The notes: a model not told the origin generated them from the sequence alone. A stretch of 64,000 bases of DNA from Amborella trichopoda (GCF_000471905.2 NW_006499912.1:5262366-5326365); one strand, 5' to 3'; positions 37,701 to 47,180 are shown, counted from the first letter of the stretch. Translations and numbers: made by a program.

Positions 37701-40700
37701 AGGTTCATGGCTTTGAAACTCCGTCTTGTATCGGAACTCAGGGTGCCTACTGATTGAATAATCTAACCTCTCTAGTTCTCTCCGAGAAGTATGCTACAAC
37801 AAATTAATTTAATGAAAAAAACATGAGATGAACACCACAAACCATAAAAATAAGGCAAAACTGCATATTATACTGCAATAAAGGAAACAAGAACACAATA
37901 GACAAACCAAATTAGCATCCTTCACATCTGTCCTTTCAAATAAAACTACACGGCCCCCACGATCTCCAGTAGCAAGGTGATCACCAGTTTTATCAAATTC
38001 AATTGCTGAGATTATATCAACTGCAAAATAGAACAGCTCCATTAATTTATGAAATGAACCAGATGATAACACACAACCAACTGTAACTCATACAATAACT
38101 TACACAAATCTATTGTTACCGACATAGTGACATGTGTGCACCACTAATATGCAAGTGACATATGGATGTGCCCTGATTAGTATATCAATTTACAATACTT
38201 TTCTATTCATGAATGTTGGCATATTATAAAGGCCAGCCCCATGTTGTCATTTATACATCATTACCTATATATGTTAAGTCAGGGCAGTATGGTACTTTGT
38301 ACAAGCACCACAAAAGTAATTTCGCAAAGTTATCTGGCATAATTTTGTGCAATTAATCTCCAATCACAATGAATGAGATTCACTGAATAACTCCTCTTTT
38401 ATGCATCGAGTTTTCCAACACATTAGAAACTTGTGATGACTGCAGTTTCAATATTGTTGCACGAATAGTGCTGGTTGACTCATGTCTCCCACATAAGAGT
38501 CGAGTACATTTACAATACATGTGGCTGCAATCTGTTAACACCTAAATAAAATCATATTTGATCTTACCCAACTTCATGGATCATAGCAAGCCAACATGGC
38601 AAACCATGACAGTTGTACATCGAGAATAGAAGGCCCTATGAAGTAAGTCCTAAAAGATCTATCATCTACCCAAGCATATGTAACAAGAGCTCCCCTTGAC
38701 ATAAAATATTATATTTGATACAATCAATCACTTGTCATCATTCTTGATTTGTATAGATTTCTATTTAATACATACCCTATACGAGCTCTGAATTGTTAGA
38801 AACCTCCGGTATGGCACCTTCACTTTCGTGTCTAAGCTCTAAAAAGATAAATCAATCCTTGCATTAGAGCAACACCAATTCTGGAATAGCATGCTTGTTG
38901 GGTACACTCATCCCATCAGTATGGTCAGTTGTAAAAAGAGTGACCAGAATCAACTAGGCCAACACAAATAGAAGAGCATAATTTGTTTGACTTAAAGGCA
39001 TGGTCATTACATACGTGTACAATGGTGATCAAAATCCAGGAACTCTTAGCACCTCAAGTTCAATGTTGTGTTTCTTTGTGCGGTGGTGATAAATTACAGG
39101 AAATCTTAGCAACTCAAGTTCAATGCACTGTTTTCATTTTTCACTTTTTCTTTCTGTAGTTTCGTCATACTCTTCCAAAAAAAGTATAACTTTCAAGAAC
39201 GAACTAAAAGATACAGCCCCCACATCAGTGGAATGCCTCTTAAGCTAGATGATGGGACCATAACCCAAGGCTGAAACCTTGAAATTTTGGAGCCATTTTT
39301 TAAACAATTTTAAATACTAAGCTAGAGGTGTACAACTACTTTTGGTTCTCTGTTTCTAGTAAGTAAATCAAAAGCAAAATGGAAAAGTAGCATTAAGCAA
39401 ATAAGGCCAATTAAAATTTCAGTAACTTCTAAACCTAAGAGTTAATATCTAAGTTTTCCTCATAAATCTCGATCACACCAAGTCCCAAGTACACAGGAGA
39501 GAGAGAGAGAGAGAGAGAGAGACTTTTCACTTCCATGAAGATAGTTGTGTTTAAAGGATCTCCTCAACCTCCTATTCAAGCTCCTCTTTCTCATTATCAT
39601 TCACATTCCTCTTTCCCTTCTCCATCTTCTTTTCGACACTTTTCCTAGTTAGATTTGCATTTTTCATGGTCATCAGCTTTTACTACCAGTGCTAGTCACT
39701 TTTAATTGAGACAGCCACATCAAATGACCAACTCCCAATTCTAGGCCCTCTCCACCTCTACCAATATGGTCACTCAGTGCTCAAACATAGTAAAATGTAG
39801 TAATGGGTTCTGCTATAAATCGAACAGTTAAAAGCTCATCCAATCAGAGTTTAAAACCAGAGACTCAGGCTCAGACTCGTGGGGGTGCCTGAATCACCCA
39901 ATCCGAATTGGACGAGTCTCAAGTCAGACCTGTAATAACATTAGGGTTGATGGGGAGACTCCAATGCAGCTGCTAGGTTTTTCTCCGGAATTGACAGGGT
40001 CCCAACCCAAGCTGAGTAGGGAGCATGGAGATTTTTTGAACACCACATTAAATAGTCTGATAAAATGCTAAAGTCCTCCACAGCAGACAAATAGCGCACA
40101 TGGGCCATACTATTCATAAATGGATTTGCAAATTAACCATAGTGTGCAATGTCATCTGTGCCCCATATGATGAAATATGTCATTAAAGGTCCAAACTACA
40201 AACACGAGAAAATCAATCATCAACATTCAAAGTGGCAGTTTTGATGAGATTATAGTAATGGCTACCAATCAATGTGCAGCTTAATGACAACCCTAGCTTT
40301 TATTCACATTCTATCACACAAAATCAACAATTGGAAGAAAAACACTGAGGAAACTTCCCGAAAATTGGCCATCAATGATGAAGATCCATAATCGACTCAA
40401 GTTTCCATAAATTGGGCCCTAATAAAGATGTATTTGACAAAAGCAATTTAGCAATGCAACAAAGGAATAAGTATCACGGACCTCCGTAAAAAGTAAATCT
40501 TGCAATAGTGAGTCAAACTAAATTCATCAGAGAAATCTAAACGAGAAAACATGCAAATGATTTAGTAACAATACCATAGTACTCAAATGTTCTAACTAGG
40601 AACACATAATGTTTAATGAATCTAAATCAGTCAAGGAGATCCACAAAAGAAAACCCATATCACCAAGATCAATAAATTGAATCAATACAGTAAAAACCCA

Positions 40701-40973
40701 AACCAAATCATCAAAAAAACGAAGAAACTAAGGACAAAAATCTAGATCAAGGACAATTGAGCAGCTGAAACCCATCAAACAAATAGTAAGAACCCAATTC
40801 AAAATGCCACGAAACAAACCCAATCACAAAATCATTTGGGGCTCTCAAGATCAAGGACCCATACCTTCCTGGACTTCTTCACCTGCCGCTCTCTCTCCAA
40901 AAACCTGAGAGAACTTCCATTCAAGGGGGGGCAGAGGCTCGGAAGGGCCAGCCTCCACACCACTGGCGATCAT
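16313..40973 (-). CDS. PP2AB1: PP2A regulatory subunit B (B55/PR55), complete, 14 exons
   Basis: Targets the protein phosphatase 2A A-C core to phosphoserine/threonine substrates; B55 proteins form a seven-bladed WD40 propeller (family knowledge). Minus-strand coding exons: 40865-40973, 37908-38020, 37698-37793, 37472-37591, 30516-30716, 29974-30065, 25013-25131, 20646-20769, 20348-20471, 18009-18077, 17800-17891, 17626-17703, 16925-16992, 16313-16449. They total 1542 nt, giving 513 residues plus stop, the length I recall for plant B55. All introns are GT-AG and phases agree. Hallmarks: [10 protein letters not shown] (residues 20-29), [20 protein letters not shown] (40-59), [20 protein letters not shown] (102-121), [12 protein letters not shown] (230-241), [10 protein letters not shown] (251-260), SSISDIKF-like [14 protein letters not shown] (343-356), [20 protein letters not shown] (490-509). 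The start ATG (40971-40973) is the first after an in-frame upstream stop. The B-alpha versus B-beta paralogue is not settled; the symbol is by family. Confidence 0.96.
16925..16992 (-). CDS. PP2AB1: PP2A B exon 13
   Basis: 22 full codons, [20 protein letters not shown] then RR. This basic, serine-rich loop is the least conserved C-terminal stretch of plant B55. Acceptor CTTATAG, donor CGAG|GTCAGT. Confidence 0.92.
17626..17703 (-). CDS. PP2AB1: PP2A B exon 12
   Basis: One base plus 25 codons plus two: [20 protein letters not shown] then SKNPT. Acceptor GTATACAG, donor CAAG|GTATAT. Confidence 0.94.
17800..17891 (-). CDS. PP2AB1: PP2A B exon 11
   Basis: 30 codons plus two bases: [20 protein letters not shown] then [10 protein letters not shown]. 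Acceptor TTTTGCAG, donor ACAG|GTTGCA. Confidence 0.95.
18009..18077 (-). CDS. PP2AB1: PP2A B exon 10
   Basis: 23 codons, phase 0: [20 protein letters not shown] then RPK. Acceptor TCTACAG, donor AAG|GTAATT. Confidence 0.95.
18078..20347 (-). other. PP2A B intron 9
   Basis: 2270 bases, AT-rich. Holds the 106-base tandem duplication at 19035-19240; no other element recognised. Confidence 0.85.
19035..19240. repeat. 106-bp tandem duplication
   Basis: Two diverged units start AAGCAAAAGCACTCTAGGAA at 19035 and 19141. Each contains CATGTTGATCAT and a TTTTATTCTC...CATGGTGCA stretch. Confidence 0.8.
20348..20471 (-). CDS. PP2AB1: PP2A B exon 9
   Basis: Encodes [20 protein letters not shown] to [13 protein letters not shown] (residues 326-366). 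Acceptor CGTGCAG, donor AAG|GTCCAT. Confidence 0.96.
20646..20769 (-). CDS. PP2AB1: PP2A B exon 8
   Basis: Encodes [20 protein letters not shown] to SALCDTHAR (residues 285-324). Acceptor TTTTCAG, donor ATT|GTAAGT, split Leu codon to exon 9. Confidence 0.96.
21304..21802. mobile_element. Mutator-type MITE (499 bp), GGTGCGCC family
   Basis: A perfect 9-base target-site duplication AATAGATAA lies at 21295-21303 and 21803-21811, the length used by Mutator-like elements. Imperfect inverted ends: GGGCAAGCTTTCTACGCTTC and GGGAAAGGTTTCTATACTTC (reverse strand), followed on both sides by CCCTACAGCATA. The centre has CAAAATACCCCTGA and its inverted copy GGGGTATTTTGGTCA. A GGTGCGCCCCAATGAGAAGA block (21621-21640) recurs in the related copies at 44.4, 54.8, 58.0 and 58.7 kb. 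No coding capacity. Confidence 0.88.
23146..23823. mobile_element. Mutator-type foldback MITE with ten nested palindromes
   Basis: Flanked by TAAAAGGAA (23137-23145) and TAAAAAGAA (23824-23832), a 9-base target-site duplication with one mismatch. The ends are long inverted repeats beginning GGGAAAATTACATAA and GAGAAAATTACATAA. Almost the whole 678 bases folds back on itself around about 23485. Inside are ten copies of a 21-base interrupted palindrome, TTCGGATGTT then C or G then AACATCCGAA, starting near 23271, 23320, 23352, 23407, 23467, 23499, 23554, 23586, 23641 and 23673. No reading frame of note. It lies in intron 7 of the PP2A B gene. Confidence 0.9.
25013..25131 (-). CDS. PP2AB1: PP2A B exon 7
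   Basis: Encodes [20 protein letters not shown] to KPANMEDLT (residues 245-283). The Asp at 245 aligns with human B55-alpha Asp197, reported as important for substrate binding (family knowledge). Acceptor TTTCAG, donor ACAG|GTGCAT. Confidence 0.96.
25440..27482 (+). pseudogene. RTE-type LINE fragment, reverse transcriptase region
   Basis: The plus strand (antisense to the host gene) encodes a decayed RTE reverse transcriptase. A linker block ([16 protein letters not shown]) lies near 25525-25590. The fingers/palm include [20 protein letters not shown] (26380-26440) and [17 protein letters not shown] (26487-26537), then a catalytic block near 26750-26790 where the FADD-type Asp pair is no longer intact (FTYDYSFD). 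Thumb traces include [20 protein letters not shown]. There are several stops and frameshifts. The 3' end reads CCCCAATTAGTTGGGAAAAAGCTTTGACAATGATGATGG, shown here in pieces CCCCAATTAGTTGGG and ATGATGATGG; RTE elements typically end in such a short repeat rather than poly(A). The 5' end is truncated and approximate. A hAT MITE interrupts it. Confidence 0.88.
25639..26022. mobile_element. hAT-type MITE rich in CCTAGGCG, inside the RTE LINE
   Basis: A perfect 8-base target-site duplication ATATGAAC lies at 25631-25638 and 26023-26030. Inverted ends: CAAAGTTTTAAAAAGCG and, on the reverse strand, CAGTGTTTCAAAAAGCG. The left half (25680-25810) is GC-rich, built of CCTAGGCG/GCGCCT/GCCCAGG palindromic words; the right half mirrors it less exactly. 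No coding capacity. LINE reading resumes directly after the right flank. Confidence 0.92.
27953..28043 (+). mobile_element. Short tRNA-derived SINE (Au-like)
   Basis: The head GGGTCAAGACGGTAGAGGC resembles an A box; CTCAAGTTTCATTCCTATG resembles a B box. Both align with the SINE at 32652-32803. It ends in a poly(A) run (28029-28043) that grades into the compound microsatellite. No target-site duplication found. Confidence 0.5.
28029..28097. repeat. Compound microsatellite (A)n(TA)n(TG)n
   Basis: Consecutive A, TA and TG runs. Probably grew from the SINE tail. Confidence 0.95.
29974..30065 (-). CDS. PP2AB1: PP2A B exon 6
   Basis: 30 codons plus two bases: [20 protein letters not shown] then [10 protein letters not shown]. 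Acceptor GACCAG, donor CAG|GTTGAT. Confidence 0.95.
30516..30716 (-). CDS. PP2AB1: PP2A B exon 5 (plant-specific loop)
   Basis: 67 codons, phase 0. Begins VQEKKVKKI, then a Ser/Asn/Gly-rich stretch (residues about 159-200) that animal B55 lacks at this length, and ends [10 protein letters not shown]. Acceptor GCGTAG, donor GTG|GTAGTT. Confidence 0.93.
32652..32803 (-). mobile_element. tRNA-derived SINE (Au-like) with 19-bp target-site duplication
   Basis: On the minus strand: head GGTCAAGGTGGTAGCACC (A-box region), CGGTTTCTATTCCTACC (B-box region), and an A-tail (T-run 32652-32665). The flanks CCTGAGATTCCTAGATATG (32633-32651) and CCTGAGATTCCTAAATATG (32804-32822) differ at one base. About 150 bases, no coding. 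Confidence 0.85.
33048..33250. repeat. 102-bp tandem duplication
   Basis: Two diverged units, each with AACCAAT(T/A)GAGAA, AAAACTCAAGGGA, TATAGTTGTTCTTTC and GGCAAAACAACAG, start near 33048 and 33150. Confidence 0.8.
33328..34712 (+). mobile_element. Ty3/gypsy remnant: two LTRs around a short gag piece
   Basis: The left LTR (about 33328-33765) and right LTR remnant (about 34381-34712) share long stretches, such as GTTTATTTTGGATTTTGTGA, GGACTCCCTTA and the end CCCTTTTCCCTACA/CCCTTTCCCTACA. Between them lies a leader and a gag start (ATGCCATTAAAACTTACTC, 33830-33848), with gag-like sequence to about 34310. The usual pol region is absent, so the copy is internally deleted as well as broken. The LTRs have visibly diverged, so insertion is not recent. 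The gag start matches that of the element at 4942-6174. No clear target-site duplication. Confidence 0.75.
34759..34791. repeat. (GA)n microsatellite
   Basis: GA dinucleotide run just beyond the gypsy remnant. Confidence 0.95.
34952..35111. repeat. 80-bp tandem repeat, two units
   Basis: Units start CAGCCAATTGAAACATGCAA at 34952 and 35032. I count two differences between them, so the duplication is young. Confidence 0.95.
35175..35346. repeat. About 43-bp minisatellite, four units
   Basis: Units carry TATA(T)ACCCTCTCC, then ACTAAAAACTCAAGGGACC, then AGACCG. Four copies with small differences run directly after a short spacer from the 80-bp repeat. Confidence 0.93.
37295..37335 (+). mobile_element. 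Tiny 5'-truncated RTE LINE tail
   Basis: CCCAATTAGTTGGGAGAAGG followed by (ATG)n repeats matches the 3' terminus of the RTE LINE ending at 27482. It is probably a dead-on-arrival insertion only some 40 bases long, 137 bases past exon 4's donor. Confidence 0.65.
37472..37591 (-). CDS. PP2AB1: PP2A B exon 4
   Basis: 40 codons, phase 0, [18 protein letters not shown] to [13 protein letters not shown]. This is among the most conserved parts of B55 proteins. Acceptor CGTTCAG, donor AAG|GTGATG. Confidence 0.95.
37698..37793 (-). CDS. PP2AB1: PP2A B exon 3
   Basis: 32 codons, phase 0 at both ends, [20 protein letters not shown] then [12 protein letters not shown]. Acceptor TTGTAG, donor GAG|GTATAC. 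Confidence 0.94.
37908..38020 (-). CDS. PP2AB1: PP2A B exon 2
   Basis: Encodes residues 37-74, first WD-repeat region ([20 protein letters not shown]). Acceptor TTTTGCAG. I chose donor TTG|GTTTGT. A GC donor nine bases earlier (GAT|GC) would also keep frame and drop residues ANL. Confidence 0.88.
38021..40864 (-). other. PP2A B intron 1
   Basis: 2844 bases of AT-rich sequence. It holds a GA microsatellite (39497-39522), a local duplication of about 60 bases (39020-39125), and a short inverted repeat around GACTCG...CGAGTC (39866-39918). No coding signal. Confidence 0.85.
39497..39522. repeat. (GA)n microsatellite
   Basis: GA run inside intron 1. Confidence 0.95.
40865..40973 (-). CDS. PP2AB1: PP2A B exon 1 (start codon)
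   Basis: 36 codons plus one base. Starts [20 protein letters not shown] and runs through FSQVFGER to VQE. Donor is G then GTATGGG. The codons before the ATG read back through GCC ATT GAT to an in-frame TGA, which fixes the start. Confidence 0.93.
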
Positions 40974-41240
40974 TTCTCCACCAAAATCAATGGCGACTCA
41001 GAAGATCAGAGAGATTCAGGCCTTTTCAGAGATCATGGCGTCACATGTGAGAAAGGTAGGTATAGATCGTTCCTAGAGAGAGAAGGGTGGGTTACTGAGA
41101 CATGGACTTTTGTAGTGGCGATAGCATGGCGAAGGGCAAATGGTAGAGAGAGAAAGAGAGAGGGAGAGAGAGAGGAGAGAGATAGGGATGAGAGAGAATC
41201 GTCTTGGCCAGGGCTTTTAGGACCAGCACTTGCACCCTAG
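40974..41240 (-). promoter_or_regulatory. PP2AB1: Probable CT-rich 5' untranslated region and core promoter of PP2A B
   Basis: Directly upstream of the start codon. On the minus strand it is pyrimidine-rich (CTCTCTC tracts, complement of 41143-41200), as is common in plant 5' leaders. No TATA box was found, and the transcription start is not defined. Confidence 0.5.
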
Positions 41241-41439
41241 CTGCTTTAGTTAAATTGGGATCAATGACCAAAAAACCCTCAATGATTTCATAATGTAATG
41301 ATGATGTTATGAGTAAGTTTTGGGGAATAAGGAGTAAAAGTGAGGGGTTTTTTTTTATGTGAAAGGATTCAGTGACCCCTTGCTTAAAATGGAGACACGC
41401 CGATCAATATCAATTATCAAGTGTTAAGGAGAGATACTT

Positions 41440-41830
41440 GTAAATAAAAACTCTCTCTCTCTCTCTCTATCTCATTAGAGGAGAGAGAATTTATTTTTTT
41501 GTCCGAGTGAAAAAAATTATAATTTTTTTTAAAAAAGACTTATTTTCTCTAGCAGATAAAATTTTTTCTCTTCGAAAAAAAAAACTTACTCTCTTTATTT
41601 TCTCTCTCCTAGATAAAGAAAACGTACTCTCTATTGGTAAATGAGAGAAAAAACTTATAAATAACTCTCTCTTTTTAGAGGAGAGAGAACTTATAAATAA
41701 CTCTCCCTCTCTATCTATTGCAAAAGAAATGTTAGAAATGTGATTGGCACTTAAAAATGACACTCCCGTTTGGACAAAGCAAATGTAGTTTTCGCTATGC
41801 CTAAACCACTCTCCTTAACTCTCTCTCTCT
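41440..41830. repeat. CT/GA-rich low-complexity region with short local repeats
   Basis: Repeated CTCTCT and GAGAGA tracts, plus two copies of AGAACTTATAAATAACTCTC (about 41645-41665 and 41686-41706). GA/CT can pair here into long imperfect hairpins. Confidence 0.85.
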
Positions 41831-43390
41831 CTCTCTCGTCTAAATGCGTGAGTTTGCACCATGATGCTTAAACAACCTCGAATCTCTCTCTTTTTAATGT
41901 ACTTTTCACTGCACGAAACGTACATAATGAGATCGTTTATTTTTAGCATAAGGAGCTCACTATGATTATTGTTTATTGATACTTTTGACTCGCATAAAAC
42001 TATTTTTTCATGAAAAATTCTAAATGTAGGAATATTTTTATCCTAGTTAGTCTAAGTGCCAAACACGCCGGAAGTATGAAATCGGATGGTGTGATTGATT
42101 GGGTACAAACCTCAAAATAAACCTTCTCAAGACACATCCAAGCTGTCAAATTTCATATATAATGATTGTAACCCTCTTGTATTAAAAATACATTGTTAGA
42201 AAGTATACAATCTCTTTACTATATTCACTATGCAATGGGGGACATGGGAGCAAAAATAAGTGTTAAAATTTGGAAAGCAAATGTCGTCTTTTAGCTGCCC
42301 AAAAATTATGTGCTCCTACGGAACAAATTGTATACTTGATTATTGGGGCAAAAACTTGGCTTCCAGTATTATTTTGGACCTCAAAATTTTAGGGATGTAA
42401 CCTGTTGAACCCATCAAACCAACCTACAAGAATGGTTGAATCAACTTCTTGAAACCGTTGGAAAATCATCCCCCATAATTAAAAATGACCTGCCATTAAG
42501 ATGTTTAAAAACTTTATAGTGTTTCAGTCATAAGTCATAACCCATTAACATGTAAAATAGTATATACCTCTTGTCCTTTTGAAATTTGTGCATTTAGTGA
42601 TTCTAAAGTGGATTCCCAAATTTTAAGATAAAAAAACTATGAAGTGGATGTTTTTGCCTAAAGGGCGCAAGTAGACAATTGGCTCACACCGAAGCATAGT
42701 ATACATAATATGGAAACCACTCAAATCTATTGGGGCACACAAACTATACTCTTGTACAAGCAAAGTATACACTTGCTCTCTTGGATATATGACCCACTCC
42801 GAAGGATTTTTATTAATCTCAGGTTTTGATAACCCATCTACTATTGTTTGAAAAATGGCAAAAAAGATAAAGAAAAAAGTGGAAAATTATGAGTTCCTAT
42901 ACACCTAGATAGATGTGTTCAATCTTGGGATGAATTATTTCGAGCACTTTGAAAGTATATATTGAACTTTATATGTTTTCTAGGTTTGTCGCTACGTTGA
43001 ACACGATACATATACAAAATATAGGGCCTAAAAGTACTCCCAGCTATGTTTTAGAGCAAATGTACCATTTCCTCATTCGGGAGCAGATGGTCCATTTGCT
43101 CGTTTGAGAGTATATAATCTTATACGACCCCAAATGCTAACATTCTATTAGCATAGAAAAAAATAAAATTTAGACTAATGTGGGGTTTTTCTTTTTTTCC
43201 AATTTGACAAGAGTAATATAATTCCATTGCATTTATAGAACCTCTCTTTCAGTGAGTCAGCATGCCATTCAAATATGAGACATAGCATTGTAACAATCAA
43301 CACACTAACCATTCAAGTCAGGCCAACATGTGATTCGAATATGAGAGGGCATTGCCATAGTCAACACTAAATCAATCAAGTCGGTTCCCT
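41831..43390. other. No gene recognised
   Basis: AT-rich. A diverged duplication of about 65 bases (CATTCAAATATGAGA and GATTCGAATATGAGA units) occupies about 43265-43380. Confidence 0.45.
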
Positions 43391-43752
43391 CTCTCTCTCT
43401 CNNNNNNNNNNNNNNNNNNNNNNNNNNNNNNNNNNNNNNNNNNNNNNNNNNNNNNNNNNNNNNNNNNNNNNNNNNNNNNNNNNNNNNNNNNNNNNNNNNN
43501 NNNNNNNNNNNNNNNNNNNNNNNNNNNNNNNNNNNNNNNNNNNNNNNNNNNNNNNNNNNNNNNNNNNNNNNNNNNNNNNNNNNNNNNNNNNNNNNNNNNN
43601 NNNNNNNNNNNNNNNNNNNNNNNNNNNNNNNNNNNNNNNNNNNNNNNNNNNNNNNNNNNNNNNNNNNNNNNNNNNNNNNNNNNNNNNNNNNNNNNNNNNN
43701 NNNNNNNNNNNNNNNNNNNNNNNNNNNNNNNNNNNNNNNNNNNNNNNNNNNN
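43391..43752. other. Assembly gap (351 N) beside a CT microsatellite
   Basis: CT repeat 43391-43401, then N from 43402 to 43752. ORFs predicted across the gap are meaningless. Confidence 0.99.
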
Positions 43753-44386
43753 GACTGTGTCTCTCAATAAGTAAGCACAAACCAATCTAAAATCACATTA
43801 TACAAGTGAAAATCTTCCAATGGATATTTTCTACAAATCGACATAAATTTTGGAATGGTTTCTGTAAGGGGCTGTATATTATGAGATCATTTAGTTCTGG
43901 TACGAAGAACTCTCAACCTTTACCCATAAATTGTAAAATCCGACAACTTGGAGCATATCACGAAGTTTTTTAAAAATTCCTTTTGGACTTTGACCCAGCC
44001 ATTGGCACCAATTTTGCTGCCCGATTTTATATCCTGTCGAAGGGAGATTGTGACCTTCTTATGCCAAAAGTAAATGCTTTTATTGCATAATTTTCTATCT
44101 GATAAACTATAAACCATGTGAATTTTAGAATATGTAATTGATGAATTACATGCAATCAATTGTATTTCTCCAAATTTGTAGACATTTCCATTGCTTCTGT
44201 AGCTAGAAAAAAGGAGAAGGGACATTATGATACCATATATGTATCGGCTAATTTAATTCTTGTGGTTTTTTAGACTTCTTATTAATTATTTTGCGAGGTC
44301 CTAGTGAGAGAAACTTTATCAAATATTGTACGAGGTTCTAGTGAGAAAAATCTATGTATCCTCAAATACTAAAAAGAAAAAGCTAA

Positions 44387-44838
44387 CAATAGTTGGGCAG
44401 CTATAATGAATACTAATATAGGTGGAATCACATTTGTCAGATCTTCATCGAGTGGTTCAAGATAAATATCACTATTTTAATTTTAATTTTTTTTATATAA
44501 GTCTGACTATGATGAAATTTTGGGTGTGTATATACCAAACACTATTGCACACCATATAAAAATATAAAAACATTATTTTCAATAATTTAAAATATCCAAA
44601 TTACCCCCATCATTTTTAGGGGTATTTTGATCATTTTATATTTTAGAAAATAGGTTTTTATATATTTGTTAATTGTGCACCCTATTTTTTAGTACATACC
44701 TCTAAAATTTCATTATGATATGATTTCTATAGAAAATATTAAAATTCATATAATGATATGCATTCTGAACCACATGATGAAGATCTGACAGCTGAGATTC
44801 CACCTATGTTACTATTCATTATAAGTACCCAACTATTG
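44387..44838. mobile_element. MITE with long inverted ends, related to the GGTGCGCC family
   Basis: Inverted ends of about 75 bases start CAATAGTTGGGCAGCTATAA and, reverse strand, CAATAGTTGGGTACTTATAA; both continue with GTGGAATC and CAGATCTTCATC. The centre has TTACCCCCATCATTTTTAGG and GGGTATTTTGATCATTTTAT, as in the 21.3 kb copy. No secure target-site duplication was seen. Confidence 0.75.
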
Positions 44839-45359
44839 TATGGTTTACTCAAAACTAAAATATAGAAGTGATTGCTTTAGGTTAGACTTAGGCGAATCCG
44901 TATCTTTTCACTATATGCACTTCGGAGACTTGGTCCCTTGGTTTATTAGGACAAGATGTCGTTGTTTGGGGGGGACTACAGCATTTCCACATTTATTTTT
45001 TGGGAAAAGTGTGACGTTCTGTGATAGCTGGAAAAACATTTTTCCATTGTTGCCTATAGTTCTTATGTAAAAGTGCTTTTTCAGGTGATAAAACTAGTTA
45101 CCTCAATGAAAACTTTCCCTTGAACTTGGGAAAGCACTTTCTTTTAGAACAACATGTCCCTAGTTTTTCTTCGTCTCCCACAAATCACATGCGAATAAAA
45201 CAATCAATGCTCCACATGTTGCATCTTGTTTGTCCTTTCCTATAATCAAACTAAATCGAATTATAGTTAGCAAGTTTCTGATTAAAGGATTTGGAGTTTG
45301 GAGGACAGAGAGAGAGAGGAGAGAACGTTCTACATCCGATTTGGAGGATAGATAGAGAG

Positions 45360-47180
45360 ATGGTGAGAGAAAGATCGGTGGTGGAGGTGTTACGAGATGG
45401 GGTTGTTATACCTAGAGTGCAGTTTGACTTGAAGGGTTTTCCTGACATCGGTGAGAGTGCTCGGTAGATCTTGGTAAATGATCTTGGTAGGCTCTTTCTG
45501 TCCACCTTTAGAGGATACTTTTTGTTTCAATGATTGGGCAAAAAGAGGGTGGGGCATGTCGTATTTGTCAGAAGTTTACTCCCTGGGTGTGTGGAATGTG
45601 GCAGTGTTTAAAAAAATTGTCAATTCCTTTTGAGACTTTTGCGACATTGATAATAAACTACTAGGAGGTCCCAATATTCTTTCGTAAGGGTGAGAATCAA
45701 AAGATTTTTGGGTCTTCCTTGCCCAAGAAAAATCAGATTATAAGTGGGCCACGATCTCCTTTTGGTTGATGTGTGCTTGGAAGGACCGCGCTTGGAGTCT
45801 GAGGTTGCTCAGGTGAATTATCGGCAACAGGTAGTGACAGATGTTATTGATGGGTTTGTTGATGAAGGGTGGACTGTAGTCAGAAGAAGGAGAGATAAGC
45901 ATATTCAGGCTGGGATTCAACCGGTTGGTGTAAAGGATCGGCTAAATTCGAATTGTTTCTGTGTATGACCATCCCGTAATCAGTGCATACAGAGAAAACG
46001 TCAAAGATGGAATGCAAAGAATTTGAAAATTTGAAAAGTGTGGATTCTGGTTGGCCATTTCTCGGAGGATAAGGAGGGCTGGCTGGTCATCTTCTACTAA
46101 AGGTAATGATTTGGATAAAGGGATTGTGATGAACAATTGTAACTATTATTCTAGGGTGGATCATGCGGGACCATCACCGTCTTCTCTTAATTTGAGGTGT
46201 TACTCTCAAAAGGTGGCTGGAGTGGACAGCTTGGCGGGGAGATATCCTGTAGAGATTTGGAAGGTGGATCGACTTGAAGGCTACTTTTTCAGGAAGGAGG
46301 TTGAGATTGTGGATTGGGCCCCGAAGTCAGTGGAGTGCAGTCATCCTGTGCAAGCGCGGGCGCTGTTGAAGCTTGTTCTGACAGCCTCATAGAACATCTC
46401 TAGTTTGTTATTGTGACTGCTGTTGTTGGCTGATAGTATAAAGATTGTGCTATGTAGGAGAGCTGCGAAGAAGAGGATGATCCCTAGAGGGAGGCCAATT
46501 GTTTGATCCATTGTTGGTTGACCCGATGAATATTATTTTAGTATCAGAATCTGTAGGAGATGATGGGGGGAATTGGGTGTGGAGGTTGGGGCATCTATTT
46601 CAGAGGTGGGGAGTGAAGGGGGTCAGGAGTTTGACCCTGATTTCTTCGACCCCATGTCGGCTCTAGTGGTGGCTGAGACCAAACATCCTATTCCTTGTTG
46701 TTCCTCACTAAGAAGGCTCGTTGCTTATGGTGGAGGGTGTTGTATTTTCTCCAGACAATGTTGAAATGGGTGAGAAGGAGGATTGTCTGAACCATGTGAT
46801 GCTTCATGATATGGGTATGGATTATAATGTTCTGATAGCGGTGGTGTTACAAGATATCAGGGACAACAAGAGAGCAAAGAGAATGGCAAGAAAAGAGGAT
46901 GAGAAGGTTGTCGAGAAGGTAGCTACGGTGGAGCAAAGGCAAATACTCTTGCGTTGTGGGCTCTCCTAGTTAGGGGAAGAGCGTGGTTCAATAGTCGTCC
47001 AGAGCCAAAGAAAAGAAGTCGGCTCCCAGGGAGCGAGCTAGAGGCCCTCAGTTGCTGATTAGAGAGCATCATTCGAATGAAGATGATCTGGTAGCAGTTA
47101 GTTCTGATGAAAGCTCGGACTCTTCGGAGGTTGCATGCGTGCTGGAGGGTCAATTCTTTGAGCATGACGTTGAAGGTCCA
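45360..47180 (+). pseudogene. LINE ORF1 remains
   Basis: ATG at 45360 opens MVRERSVVEVLRDGVVIPRV, followed by stops and frame changes. A later open piece (45744-45968, VGHDLLLVDVCLEGPRLESE) resembles the LLVDVxL block of plant LINE gag-like proteins, which bind the element's RNA. Basic stretch RRRRDK near 45882-45900. No intact zinc knuckle was confirmed. Confidence 0.6.

Noticed and set aside
40836-41240. 134-codon plus-strand ORF over exon 1
   Set aside because: It is the antisense frame of PP2A B exon 1 and its GA-rich leader.
43372-43785. Long ORFs on the minus strand around 43.4-43.8 kb
   Set aside because: They consist almost wholly of N from the assembly gap.
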